Shown here piece after piece: positions 18,942 through 28,797 of a stretch of 64,000 nucleotides of DNA (position 1 is its first letter; each line of letters starts with the position of its first letter). The notes under the pieces were generated by a model, which was given only the letters and a program-made list of their open reading frames with translations, did no database searches and was not told the origin of the DNA. The stretch covers positions 2,452,035 through 2,516,034 of the forward strand of contig NZ_AP018933.1 of NCBI RefSeq assembly GCF_003610015.1, written 5' to 3'. Both the position numbers and the translations under genes were made by a program. Origin of the DNA: Zymobacter palmae (GTDB taxonomy: Bacteria; Pseudomonadota; Gammaproteobacteria; Pseudomonadales; Halomonadaceae).

Positions 18942-18967
18942 CACCACCGGGCCAAAGCCCGGTGGTG
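18942..18967. promoter_or_regulatory. Perfect 11-bp hairpin between pglX and pglZ
   Basis: CACCACCGGGC and GCCCGGTGGTG enclose a CAAA loop in the only sizeable gap inside the BREX operon. No T-run follows on the minus strand, so it is not a plain terminator. It could stabilise the upstream mRNA or lower the level of pglZ-brxL. Confidence 0.6.
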
Positions 18968-18988
18968 TGGGAAGGTATGCTATCTGAC

Positions 18989-21900
18989 TTATATCACCTC
19001 AGGCGCACTGCCGGTAATGGCTTTCACACCCGCCAGCAGATCGCCAAACTTACCGTAGTTAACCTTAACGCCGTCGTCGAGATCAATACTGATTCTCATA
19101 TCAGCATAGTGGCGTAAGCGATCGTCGAAGCTGCGCAGTTCGTTGAATTTCTTGCTCAGGCTATCACGCTCACGCTTCAGTCGCGTAGCTTCGCCACCGG
19201 TGGCTCCATCGATCTGTTCATTCAGGCGATCGATATTGGCCTGGTAGCGCGCCAGCAGCGGGACCACATATTCGTTACGCATTCTCGCCAGCGTCGCGTC
19301 GTTGTAGCGATGCAGATAGACCAGGCACTCGAACGCTTTCTCTTTACCAGAGCTGAACAGCCAGTAGATCGGGCGCTTTTTATACATCTTCATATGATCT
19401 TTCCAGAACTGGGTGGAAAGATAGCGACGGATGGTATCCAGCGCAGATTCACCTTTTTTCGGCTTGATCGCGTATAAACAGAGACTTTCGGCGATAAAAT
19501 CGAGGTTTTCCTGCAAATGTTCTTCGCCCCAGACGGTGCGGACAAACTCTTTGACGCGAGAGGTGACGTCATCGTCAAACCACTCGTCATCCATCAGTGG
19601 CAGGATGCCGTCGTTGTCGGCAGGGAAGGTTTTGTATGCGCCTTCAGCGACAAGTTCGGCAAAGCCTTTATTGCCTTCGTGGGCATAGACGAGGCCTTCG
19701 CGATCGAGGGAGTAGCGGCCCATTTGACAGCCAATTGAGAAAGATAGTAATTCGATAAAAGTATCGCTGAGCTCCCTTTTTTGTTGTTCTTCTGGGGAAA
19801 TGTTTTTTCCATAGCGATATGATGGGTTACATATTAAACTAATTTCGTTTGGTTCAACTTCATAATTTAGTAAACCATTAAGTCCATATGCCACTATATG
19901 AGTATTATTGTTTTTTTCTTCAAGTAATTTAAACTTTTCAATTAACTTCTTATTTTTATTTTTTAAATCAGAAAAAGCATGTGAAATTAAAAAATGTTTC
20001 TTACAGATAATAGGATTTACTTTAAAATCCCATGACGACTCGTAATTATCCCAATCCATCTTCGATAACTCAACAAGAGTCTTAGCGATTTCAGATGATT
20101 TATCTTTAACTTCAATAACTGGAACCTTGCCTACATCACCAACTTGAAAGTGGAATGATGCGTTAGTTATTGATAAAAAATAATCAAACAATTTTGTATT
20201 AGCCAGAGCTAACAAAGAAAACTGTTCACTACGATCCGGATAAAAACAGTGTCCAGAAATGTCATGAAATGTATCATCAGGAGCGTAACGGCAGCTAAAG
20301 TTACCGCTTGTTAGATCCGTCCAAGTACATTTGGGTGAGGACAGTTTTTCTAACCCCATCAAAGTAGAATTTGGCTGAGCAAGAATGAAATGTTTATTCC
20401 GGTTGTATCTTAGAACATATTCAAGGTTACCATACCATTTTCGATAGCTGCCTCCCTTTAGATATTTTACCCATTTAGGTATCGCCTCCTGTTGAGAAAA
20501 TTCGGTATAATCAATCTCATGCCAATAGCGTAAAAACTTATCATTATTAGCTGTTTGCATACCTACCTTTGGGAATCCTCTATCCTTAAAAGGCGTACCA
20601 CGCATGTAGCAATCAATAACATTTTTATGTAGCCAATACGAAATAGGAGTTCCTGGTATTTTTTTGAAATCGTCTTGGCTAATATTGTAAAAAACGTTTT
20701 TACGACTAATTAACGTATTTTTCTTTTGCTCTTCATTACCCTCAATTAAACGATAAAAAGCACATTGTTGCAATGCGGAATGGTTGTTTCTGATCACCCA
20801 AGCCGTAGTCTGAACTACTTCTCCGGAAATTTGCGCGAACGCCCGTGGGCCTAGATGGGCCATGGTAATAAAAGTTTTATTATTTAGTAGCCATTCACGT
20901 AAAGACACATAACTGGATAAAAACATCCAGGACTGCATATTTACTTGAGCATTGAATCCATTTTCTTTAAGCAAGGAAAAAGCATGCTGCATAAACATCG
21001 CAAACAAATCTGACTTACTGTCCGGGAAATTATTTTTGGCAAACTCTTTCAGCTCACCATTCATCCCCTTACTGCCCATATACGGCGGATTCGCCACTAC
21101 CGCATCATACCGCTGCGCCAGTATCCACGCCTGCTGAATATACGGAATAAATGCTTTCGCTGCGGCCTTCTGCTGGAAATCCCCTTCCTGCTCCAGGCGA
21201 TACAGCGCATCGAGAAACGCCTTCAGTTCCGCTTCTTCTTCCTGCGGCACCTGAATCAACGAGCCCAGCGTTTTGGCGTTTACAAAGCGCTTCAGCGTGC
21301 ACATCAGCAGCTGATATTCTGCAGTGTCGGTATGCGCTAATGTGGCATTTTCGGCAAACATATCTCCCACGCTACCGGTCTGGTTCTGCTGGTGGAAATT
21401 CAGTTGTTGCCACAGCTTAGCAATATCCAGATGCAGGCTCTCCTGAAGGGAGACAATATTCAGGCGCACATCACGGGTGAATATCCGGCGGTCATCCTGG
21501 CGGGCCATCATTAATAATGCAAAACCGGAAAGCTGGGCTGCGCGGTCATCGATGTCGAGACCAAAGATATTATTTTCCAGAATCAATTGCGGAATATCGC
21601 GGGCGCGATAGCCGCGCTCTTCGTAGATATTTTTCAGCACGTTATAGGTTTCGATCAGAATATGCCCGGAGCCACAGGCTGGGTCGAGCACCTTGATGCT
21701 TTCTGGTTCAATGCTGGCAGGGGTAATGGCAGCCATCTGCGCCTGTACTTCCGGCGTCTGTTCGGCTGGCTCAATGTAATAGTCCATTTTGCCCTTCAGC
21801 GGCGAATCCGGGTAGGTCTGCAACCACTGGCGACCGACGGAGTTCTGCACCAGATACTGCACAATCCAGTTCGGGGTAAACAGCTGGGTGGCGGCAGGAA

Positions 21901-22615
21901 TATCTTCGCTCTTTACCACCTTGCCAATAACGGCATCTTTTTTCTCAGAGATATAGAACTGATACAGCCAGCCGATAACCTCAACGTCTTGCCAGTCTTC
22001 TTCTGGAATACCGTCCACCAGACCGCGCAGAATAGAGTCGGTGCGGGTCAGGTTATCCGGCAGTAGCAGTTCGGCTTCATCGTCGACTGCTTCAAACAGG
22101 AACGGCATCGCGCGGTGCAGGGCGTGGCACTGCGCTAACAGCAATTCACGGTAGATGGCTTCGTCCTGGTTGCCGGTGAGTTTCATATCGACCAGCTGCG
22201 CCTTTTTCTCCGGCAGCAGTACTTCCGCCACTTCCGGTACATGGTCCAGCACTTCAAAGCCGGTCGGGTTATCCGGGTGCGAGAGCATATGGAAGCCGTG
22301 GTCAAGGTAGCCGTGGATTTCCATATAACGAATGGCACACAGGCGGTTAAACCAGGTATAGGCACAGTATTCAACCAGTACGTCAAAGCCCTGCTCGTGG
22401 GCGTGTTTTACCAGACGATCGCGGCGGGTGAGGGTGGATTTGGGGTGATCGAACAGGCCATAGCGCACGGTTTCGCCGACGATCTCAGCATCTGCAATCT
22501 GCAGATTGCCCTTTTTATCGACGGAAATCCCCAGCGTGGTTAGTTTCTGGATCACCGCATCGCGGAACTGGTTACGGGTCTGTGGAGCGTATTTTTTGAT
22601 GTTATTGGTGTTCAT
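18989..22615 (-). CDS. pglX: BREX type 1 adenine-specific DNA methyltransferase PglX
   Basis: PglX methylates adenine in the BREX recognition site, marks self DNA, and is needed for defence. The 1208-residue product has SAM motif I (VLDPACGSGHILIETY, about residue 309) and the catalytic NPPY (about residue 507, N6-adenine class), then a long C-terminal region. The segment encoded by about 19790-20960, which should contain the target-recognition domain, is strikingly AT-rich compared with the even composition on both sides. The C-terminal tail (RRPIYWLFSSGKEKAFECLVYLHRYN) is again conserved. Lies between brxC (45 nt) and pglZ. Confidence 0.95.
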   Translation of the reverse strand: MNTNNIKKYAPQTRNQFRDAVIQKLTTLGISVDKKGNLQIADAEIVGETVRYGLFDHPKSTLTRRDRLVKHAHEQGFDVLVEYCAYTWFNRLCAIRYMEIHGYLDHGFHMLSHPDNPTGFEVLDHVPEVAEVLLPEKKAQLVDMKLTGNQDEAIYRELLLAQCHALHRAMPFLFEAVDDEAELLLPDNLTRTDSILRGLVDGIPEEDWQDVEVIGWLYQFYISEKKDAVIGKVVKSEDIPAATQLFTPNWIVQYLVQNSVGRQWLQTYPDSPLKGKMDYYIEPAEQTPEVQAQMAAITPASIEPESIKVLDPACGSGHILIETYNVLKNIYEERGYRARDIPQLILENNIFGLDIDDRAAQLSGFALLMMARQDDRRIFTRDVRLNIVSLQESLHLDIAKLWQQLNFHQQNQTGSVGDMFAENATLAHTDTAEYQLLMCTLKRFVNAKTLGSLIQVPQEEEAELKAFLDALYRLEQEGDFQQKAAAKAFIPYIQQAWILAQRYDAVVANPPYMGSKGMNGELKEFAKNNFPDSKSDLFAMFMQHAFSLLKENGFNAQVNMQSWMFLSSYVSLREWLLNNKTFITMAHLGPRAFAQISGEVVQTTAWVIRNNHSALQQCAFYRLIEGNEEQKKNTLISRKNVFYNISQDDFKKIPGTPISYWLHKNVIDCYMRGTPFKDRGFPKVGMQTANNDKFLRYWHEIDYTEFSQQEAIPKWVKYLKGGSYRKWYGNLEYVLRYNRNKHFILAQPNSTLMGLEKLSSPKCTWTDLTSGNFSCRYAPDDTFHDISGHCFYPDRSEQFSLLALANTKLFDYFLSITNASFHFQVGDVGKVPVIEVKDKSSEIAKTLVELSKMDWDNYESSWDFKVNPIICKKHFLISHAFSDLKNKNKKLIEKFKLLEEKNNNTHIVAYGLNGLLNYEVEPNEISLICNPSYRYGKNISPEEQQKRELSDTFIELLSFSIGCQMGRYSLDREGLVYAHEGNKGFAELVAEGAYKTFPADNDGILPLMDDEWFDDDVTSRVKEFVRTVWGEEHLQENLDFIAESLCLYAIKPKKGESALDTIRRYLSTQFWKDHMKMYKKRPIYWLFSSGKEKAFECLVYLHRYNDATLARMRNEYVVPLLARYQANIDRLNEQIDGATGGEATRLKRERDSLSKKFNELRSFDDRLRHYADMRISIDLDDGVKVNYGKFGDLLAGVKAITGSAPEVI

Positions 22616-22660
22616 AGAAAATCCTGCAAAGGGCAGCAGAGTGCTGCCCTGAAATGGAGG

Positions 22661-25600
22661 TTACTGAAGACGAATCCGGTCACCTGTCTCAATGGCTGCC
22701 AGCAGGGCAGCACGAAGCTTATTAAGCGCTTTTTCCACCTGTTCGGCGGTTTCCAGCACTTCACCACCGGTGGCTTTGCGCATCTCGCTGGCGACATTCA
22801 CCAGATGCGTTTTTTTCGGTACCGGCTGGATAACGGGTTTTTCTACCACAACATAGGTCTGTTGTGACTCTGCAGCATGTTTAGCTTCATTCGCTGCCCG
22901 TAGCTGGGCTTCCTGTTTTTTACGCAGCTCGTCGATCCACTGGTTAATCTTTTTCTCAGCATCCGTTTGTAGCGCTTTCGTCTCTTGCTGTTCCGCCAGA
23001 ATTTCCGGAATCGAATGGCTGACTTCGGCGCGTTTTCTGGCTTTTTGCATCGGCAGCAGAACGCTGTTTTGCAGCTCCAACGTGGCGTGCGCTTCCTGCA
23101 AGCGTTGACGACTCTCTTCGATGCGGGCGTCAATACGTTCCAGAGCGTGCTGGCGGTGCTGTTCAACTAACTGATAATTAACGTTCTGAACCTGTTCAAT
23201 CAGCGGCGTGATGCGATTGAGATGCTTGTAAGGCTCTGGCATCTGCCAGATGTTTTCCAGCTCACCTAACGCGTTTACCGCCACGGCGTCTTTTTCCAGT
23301 GCGCTGCGGTTGGATTTAAAGCTGCCATTCAGAGCCGCGCCCAGTTTTTGCCAGGTGGCGAACTGTTTGAGGTAGAAGTCGCCCAGATCGTCGCGATATT
23401 CGCTGAAATCCAGCAATTCGTTTGCCTGGGTGGTGACCTTCTCAATCAGAGCAAACTCTTCTTTTTCGCTAAGAATGGAATTCAGCAAGCGCAGGCCTGA
23501 CTCAATCTCTTCTTTACCAGGATTGTTTCCACCTTCCGCTTTCGCTTTGAAGACATCCAGCTCTTGTTTCCAGCCGTCGAAGACCTGACGAATATGTTCA
23601 ACTAGGCCAGGCTCTTCACGTTCGCTAAACGGCTGTTGGGCAATATCCGCCATAAGTTGTGCGGCTTTGCGGATTTGCGATTCGTCGTGACGACGAATTT
23701 TGTGCAGACGCAGCTCGCTGTGGCGACGACTGTTATTGAACAGTTCCCACAACTGCTTACGCTCGATATTGTTATTCTGCTGGCTAAAGCTGAATTTGCC
23801 TTTGCGCACCAGACGGGCAACCAGCAGCTTCACTTCTTCTTCTGGCCATCCATAAGAACGACGGGCAAAGTGGTTCAGAATATCGCGTAAATAGACCGGT
23901 TTATTGTACTCGATGTTCATACTGACCCAGATTTCCACCTCGTGCATCGCGTCGGAATTGGACTCTTCTGTTTCACCAAGATCAAGTTCGGTATCATTCT
24001 CTAACGTAAGTTGTTCACGAATCTCACGTGCGATTTCACCGTTATAGGGACGCAACATTTTTAGCTTACCGAACGTGTTTTCAATCACATAACGGCAGGC
24101 TTCATCCACAATGCTGGACGGTGTTGAGGATTTCTTCGGTAAGCGCTCGCCAATCGCCCAGACATCCGCTTCGGCAAGGAGCGACTCCAGCTGTACACGA
24201 AGCATTTTCTCACGAACACTGTTCTCGCGGGCTTTTTCTGAAAGCAAGCTGGCCTGCTCCGGGCGTTGTCCGGCATTGTCCTTGAGGAATTTTTCGGTCT
24301 GGACAACTAAATCGATATCGGTCCAGGTGCGCCCCTCCTCTGAGAGGCGAATCAAAATACAGCCATCACCTTCCGAAGTATAAGGACGGCAGGCGGCATC
24401 GCTGTTATAGAACGTATAGGTCGGATCTTTTGGCGTGAGGATTTTCACTACCAGATCGTTAAGCATTGCGCCGTCTAACGGGTGCCCGTTCAGGAAGCGG
24501 CTGATATCAAAGTCCTGTTTATTCGCCGGATAGCGATATTTCCGGTTTTTCAGAATGTCATCAAAGATGATAGATGCCAGTTTTTTATTGATTGCAGAGA
24601 AATCGACTTCAACATTACGAATCTCGTTCTCAATCTCTTTTTCTTCGTTAGTCAGGAACACGTATTTATCTTCAACACGTGTAATCAGCATTTCCCGTTC
24701 TAGCTTGTTCAGACTTTTTTCAACGCGACGGCGTAGTTCGATTTTATCAGTATCGATTTTGTCTATCGAAAGGGTAACCAGGTTATCGAGTGTACTTTTC
24801 AGTACATCGACATAGCGGATCAAGAAAAGCGTTTTCAGTAAGTTACCATCGAACTCATCAAGGATGCCATTCTGGCAGGCCTGAGTGATGGTACGGCTGA
24901 CAGCCGGTTCCAGGAAGCTCTCAATGGCGGTATAGAAACGCCAGAAAGGCACTAGAGAATCCAGACCTTGTGAGGCAATTTGCTGTGCCGCAGTCTGGAA
25001 CGCTTCTAACTGTGAGCGTTCACCCATGGCTAACTGTTTACCGGCGGCACCTTTGGTCCGGATGGACTCAAAAACCTTCTGCAGAATCTGGTAGTGCCAC
25101 GGGACAAATGGGTAGTTATCAATAAATTCTTCTTCGCTGGTGTAGGAGCGCAAAGAAGCGGTGGTTGTAGGGTCGAAGGAAAGCTGGTTGCGCAAGATGT
25201 CGCCTTTTCCCTGCCAGACTTTAGCCAGCGCGGTTTTTGCAGCATCGGTTTTCACCAGCAAACGTTTTTGGATAACTTCGGAGGTGTTGGAGCTTGAAAG
25301 CTGCAGGCGAGTTGAGAAACGGCCCTGGATTTTAGAAAAATCTTGTCCATCTCGACTGCTCATCCCACCGATGGCCGCATTGATATCTGCCTGGGAGGTA
25401 ACAATAACCCATGCGCGTCCACCGCAGATCACACCTAGGTTTTCAGTGATAGTCTGTAGCTTCAACATCATCTGCGTATTTTTACCGATGAACTGACCGA
25501 CCTCATCCACCATAAAGAGGATGTTTTTGCCGCTTTCATCCAGCCACTCTTTGACCCACTGGCAAAAATTATTGATATCTAATGGGAAGTTCTTATCCAG

Positions 25601-26302
25601 CTGTTCCACCCATTGACGCGAGGCGTCAACGCTTTGGCCGGTGGCCTGGCTTAGGGCTTCTGCCATTTCATCACTGATGAAATAGTAGGAATCGCGTTCT
25701 TTTTCCCAGCTTAATCTAGTGATAGTGGAGAATGCAGTTTTAAACGCGTCGTATTGGCCGCGTTTAGCCAGCTCGCGCTCCAGATGGGCGATGTGCGGAA
25801 AATCAGCGCAGTAGCCAGCCCGTTCGTTAAACACCTTCAGAAAGACTTTAAGGATAGCGTCTTCTTTATCGTCGACGTTAGCGCGAGAATCGATATTGAA
25901 CAAAATCACTTCCGTCGGATGATGGACCGCTTTGCTGATATCAGCGAGGAACAGAGCATCTTTGATTTTGTCTTCAAAGAAAGAGTATGCATTACGTTCT
26001 GTACCGTTATGACTGACCTTGCGGTTAGACAACAGATACGACAGAATCTTGATAAAGTGTGATTTACCTGAGCCAAAGAACCCTGACACCCATACGCCAA
26101 TTTTGTTTTCCATGCGTATGCGCTCCGGACCGGTTGCCGGAACATAAAATTCAAAGAAGTGGCGCAGATGTCTTTCCAGTTCCTGGGTGATGACGTATTC
26201 GTCAAGCTCTATCCATGCACTGGCATCGTCCGTCTGTTCAGCTTTTACAACACCATTAATATTTCGGTTCAGACGTTTTTCAAAGATCTGTCCAATATTC
26301 AT
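22661..26302 (-). CDS. brxC: BREX type 1 ATPase BrxC
   Basis: BrxC (PglY-like) is a large P-loop ATPase required for type 1 BREX. The 1213-residue product begins MNIGQIFEKRLNRNINGVVK, with Walker A GFFGSGKSHF at residues 74-83 and a Walker B-like LFMVDEVGQF. Long helical or coiled-coil stretches rich in E, K and R follow, near residues 1060-1150. Length and motifs match the E. coli HS type system. It is 11 nt from brxB and translated in the same operon. Confidence 0.95.
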   Translation of the reverse strand: MNIGQIFEKRLNRNINGVVKAEQTDDASAWIELDEYVITQELERHLRHFFEFYVPATGPERIRMENKIGVWVSGFFGSGKSHFIKILSYLLSNRKVSHNGTERNAYSFFEDKIKDALFLADISKAVHHPTEVILFNIDSRANVDDKEDAILKVFLKVFNERAGYCADFPHIAHLERELAKRGQYDAFKTAFSTITRLSWEKERDSYYFISDEMAEALSQATGQSVDASRQWVEQLDKNFPLDINNFCQWVKEWLDESGKNILFMVDEVGQFIGKNTQMMLKLQTITENLGVICGGRAWVIVTSQADINAAIGGMSSRDGQDFSKIQGRFSTRLQLSSSNTSEVIQKRLLVKTDAAKTALAKVWQGKGDILRNQLSFDPTTTASLRSYTSEEEFIDNYPFVPWHYQILQKVFESIRTKGAAGKQLAMGERSQLEAFQTAAQQIASQGLDSLVPFWRFYTAIESFLEPAVSRTITQACQNGILDEFDGNLLKTLFLIRYVDVLKSTLDNLVTLSIDKIDTDKIELRRRVEKSLNKLEREMLITRVEDKYVFLTNEEKEIENEIRNVEVDFSAINKKLASIIFDDILKNRKYRYPANKQDFDISRFLNGHPLDGAMLNDLVVKILTPKDPTYTFYNSDAACRPYTSEGDGCILIRLSEEGRTWTDIDLVVQTEKFLKDNAGQRPEQASLLSEKARENSVREKMLRVQLESLLAEADVWAIGERLPKKSSTPSSIVDEACRYVIENTFGKLKMLRPYNGEIAREIREQLTLENDTELDLGETEESNSDAMHEVEIWVSMNIEYNKPVYLRDILNHFARRSYGWPEEEVKLLVARLVRKGKFSFSQQNNNIERKQLWELFNNSRRHSELRLHKIRRHDESQIRKAAQLMADIAQQPFSEREEPGLVEHIRQVFDGWKQELDVFKAKAEGGNNPGKEEIESGLRLLNSILSEKEEFALIEKVTTQANELLDFSEYRDDLGDFYLKQFATWQKLGAALNGSFKSNRSALEKDAVAVNALGELENIWQMPEPYKHLNRITPLIEQVQNVNYQLVEQHRQHALERIDARIEESRQRLQEAHATLELQNSVLLPMQKARKRAEVSHSIPEILAEQQETKALQTDAEKKINQWIDELRKKQEAQLRAANEAKHAAESQQTYVVVEKPVIQPVPKKTHLVNVASEMRKATGGEVLETAEQVEKALNKLRAALLAAIETGDRIRLQ

Positions 26303-26313
26303 CGCAGTGCTCT

Positions 26314-26916
26314 TTAACGAGGATTCAATGTCGCCGCAGGCACACTTTCGGGTACCAGCCTGAAGGCGCGATAATAATTCCGGGAATCAATGCCTGCCAA
26401 AGGAGACAGGTCGTGTCCGCTATAGGTTCCCGGATAAAACATCAACAGAGGGGTAAAACCCATCACGTCCTGCAAGGCACTCATCAGCTCATGGCCACGA
26501 ACCAGCGGCCAGGCATTGCCCATGCCTGTCAGGATGACAAACTCTTGATTCTGAAGATCGACTTTTTTTGCTGCGTAATCCGCGATCTTTTTCTGATTCA
26601 ATAAGCCAACGAGTTGTTTTTTCAGCGCTTCGGTACCGACTTTCACTTCCTGCTGACAGACGCGCTCAAATAGCTTACGTTCAGTGAGCATCTCAATAAT
26701 GATCTGAAAGATGTTGAGGTGTGCGAACTGGTGGTCCTTCTCCAGGTTACGGAAAAGATACTTCAGGTGTTCACGTACCTGCGGTTCATTCTGAGCAGGA
26801 TAATCAAAAATCCAGAACCCAATCTCATTACCTGAGCCGTTGTTTCTGAGAAAGCGCTCTTCTCTAATGCGGCTCTGAACCTGTGACAGGCGGTATTCAA
26901 GCACGGGATCGATCAC
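26314..26916 (-). CDS. brxB: BREX type 1 protein BrxB (DUF1788)
   Basis: BrxB is a small BREX core protein with no defined enzymatic activity. The 200-residue product has the DUF1788 pattern: an N-terminal helical part (DPVLEYRLSQVQSRI), FWIFDYPAQNE, then LTGMGNAWPLVRGHELMSAL. The C-terminal GTYSGHDLSPL follows, with FYPG just before it. It overlaps the brxA stop by 4 nt, indicating translational coupling. Confidence 0.93.
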   Translation of the reverse strand: MIDPVLEYRLSQVQSRIREERFLRNNGSGNEIGFWIFDYPAQNEPQVREHLKYLFRNLEKDHQFAHLNIFQIIIEMLTERKLFERVCQQEVKVGTEALKKQLVGLLNQKKIADYAAKKVDLQNQEFVILTGMGNAWPLVRGHELMSALQDVMGFTPLLMFYPGTYSGHDLSPLAGIDSRNYYRAFRLVPESVPAATLNPR

Positions 26917-27521
26917 CGTTGCCCCTCCAGAATAGAAACCAATTCTTGTTGCCCGAGGCGCTGCAAGGTCGCCTGAGTTTCTGGTAAAAGAAAGACTGAC
27001 TGGAGATTACGTCGACGCGGCGTATCCAGATAACCCGCTTCAGCCAGTGCTTTAACTAAGTTGTTACCCATTTTTTTGATGGATGAATCTGAGTAACTGG
27101 TAAGTACGGGCTGCTGGCGAAGGTGGTTGGCCACAAACTCACCCCAGCTATCCATAGGAAGCTTTTCTTTAAACTGTCTACGCAGGCCGTTCACCACTTC
27201 AGCCAGGAAGTCTTTAACAACCGGTGAATGGAGGACCAGAGCGACAAACAGCAATTGCTGACGTTCGCGCTCACTCCCTTCCACAATAAGTGACCATGCC
27301 GCTTTATCAAGCGTATTCAAGCGTAGTCTTATCGTCGTGGCATAACGTTTCGCTGTACTGGCAGAGGGGGCTTGTAGAATATTATAACCAACGATCTGCT
27401 CTTGCCAGGCCTGTTCATCAGGAGCGGTAAGCATAAGCTTAGCGATGATTCGACTTTCCCTACTCATCAGCGGCCCGCCTAACAGGTCCCCAATCCATGC
27501 CTTGTCGTTTTTCATCGTCAT
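26913..27521 (-). CDS. brxA: BREX type 1 protein BrxA (DUF1819)
   Basis: BrxA is a helical, DNA-binding-like BREX protein and the first gene of the operon. The 202-residue product starts MTMKNDKAWIGDLLGGPLM and contains FLAEVVNGLRRQFKEKL and LVKALAEAGYLDTPRRR, as in family members. The ATG at 27521 is chosen because AGAGGG sits about 6 nt upstream; the frame extends to 27563 without support. No BrxR-type regulator gene is found upstream. Confidence 0.93.
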   Translation of the reverse strand: MTMKNDKAWIGDLLGGPLMSRESRIIAKLMLTAPDEQAWQEQIVGYNILQAPSASTAKRYATTIRLRLNTLDKAAWSLIVEGSERERQQLLFVALVLHSPVVKDFLAEVVNGLRRQFKEKLPMDSWGEFVANHLRQQPVLTSYSDSSIKKMGNNLVKALAEAGYLDTPRRRNLQSVFLLPETQATLQRLGQQELVSILEGQR

Positions 27522-27691
27522 ATTTACCCTCTGAAGACAGCTATGCAGCTCGCAAAAAAACAAACGATGATTGTAATGGGAGGAAAGGGCGGGATGCCAT
27601 GAGAAAAGGCAATTTGTGAGAGGGGAAGGATTTTAATAAGAGACTGTTTCGCCCCCCTTGAAAAATCTATGTTGCCCAAATACCTCATCGC

Positions 27692-28030
27692 ATGACGAAT
27701 TCACTACTTCCTGACAAGCGCAGGCATATCATCCCACTAATTCTCCCCAAACATACTCCTGCCTCTCACGAAGAAAGAACTCGTATATCTGTATCTGACC
27801 GGCAAGCACGGTCTGGCATTCTGTTCGTGCTATGACAAGGATTCCCTAGCCCCATTCGTTGGCGAAGCCTGAAAAAATGGCATGAAGCCAGCGTTTGGCA
27901 GCAACTCATCATGCGTTGTTACAACGCCTGCATGTGGCGAATTGCATCGATAGGAAATGTTCCTGCGTGGATGGCTCATCTGCTCACAAAGCTTTAGCGC
28001 GTGCCTGCTGGAGGCAGAGCTCTTTAATAC
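27692..28030 (+). pseudogene. IS5-family transposase remnant
   Basis: From the ATG at 27692 the frame reads MTNSLLPDKRRHIIPLILPK, then VSDRQARSGILFVL. An in-frame TGA at 27833-27835 is followed by IRWRSLKKWHEASVWQQL. Past about 27950 the match continues in another frame as CVDGSSAHKALA. These correspond to the N-terminal and first DDE parts of IS5-type transposases. The catalytic remainder is absent. It lies upstream of brxA in the opposite direction, about 170 nt from the brxA start. Confidence 0.65.
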
Positions 28031-28323
28031 CGCCCAAAGCGCTCAATAAATGCTGTTAAATGTTAAGGTTTGGCCGTGAAATGGCGAGCCTAGGAATCGT
28101 TTTTCTTCTAGCCTAATGGCCGGAAAAATAACAAGGCACATGCCGCTTAAAGCCTTATGCCATGCTGAGTTTGGTATGAAGGAATTCTTACTTTCAACAA
28201 TTAATCAGAGGCCATATTCAAGTGAGCGCACGTGCGTGCTCACCGATAAGTTGCGCACACCTTTCCGGAGTCGTTTCTCCTAACATTCAGCGATGTGAAA
28301 ACGGCTGTTATAGCGAGGGAAAT

Positions 28324-28720
28324 GTACCCTGTGTAATTCCGTAGCCACTTGAGGGGTTACGCCTACAGCCCATATATGGCGAGGCGGTACCCTGAGTACC
28401 CCTTGTTACCCCATTACATACACAGTGGTGAGCGATACGCACCTGCGAACTTCGCTCGCGCCAATATCCATAAGGCTTGCAGCGAAGTTAAAGCAACACT
28501 TCTCGTAGCAGTAACGGGGGAATGTTGTTTATGGCCCGGTTGCATTGAGAGCAAGGCAATGCGAGATTTTGGGTATCCGTGAGTAGGCGAAGTTTCCACC
28601 TTGGTTTCCAGCACAACCCATCGAATAGAAAGGTGTCCCCGCATTGGGGGTGCCTTATGAAAGTGGGGGATGTAGCAAAACGCGACACCCTCTATATTTC
28701 TTTTGAAAGAAGGTGTCTAC
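28324..28720 (+). ncRNA. Structured non-coding block, possible P4-like phage immunity RNA region
   Basis: No convincing gene is present, but the segment is rich in inverted repeats. CTGTGTAAT (28330) can pair with ATTAC-ACAG (28413-28425) across a 4-nt bulge. AAGGTGTCCCC pairs with GGGGGTGCCTT (28630-28656). GACACC (28684-28689) pairs with GGTGTC (28712-28717). The string AAGGTGTC occurs twice (28630 and 28710), with a complementary GACACC between. That is the layout of seqA-seqB-seqC in the immunity region of satellite phage P4, where the small CI RNA pairs with its own leader. The identification is from memory and unconfirmed. Confidence 0.4.
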
Positions 28721-28797
28721 CGAACAAAAAAATGTATGCTATAGAGAATTTAAAAATTAAAAAACCGTAAAAATAAAAAAGTTAAAATGCATGTATC

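Noticed and set aside
28349-28582. Plus-strand frame of 77 codons in the structured block at the island edge
   Set aside because: Composition and overlapping stem-loops suggest an RNA region; no ribosome site and no recognised domain. Kept as part of the candidate ncRNA block instead of a gene.
28324-28720. Retron msr-msd RNA as an explanation for the structured block
   Set aside because: No reverse transcriptase gene is nearby, and the repeated AAGGTGTC with a complementary middle element fits a P4-type immunity RNA better.
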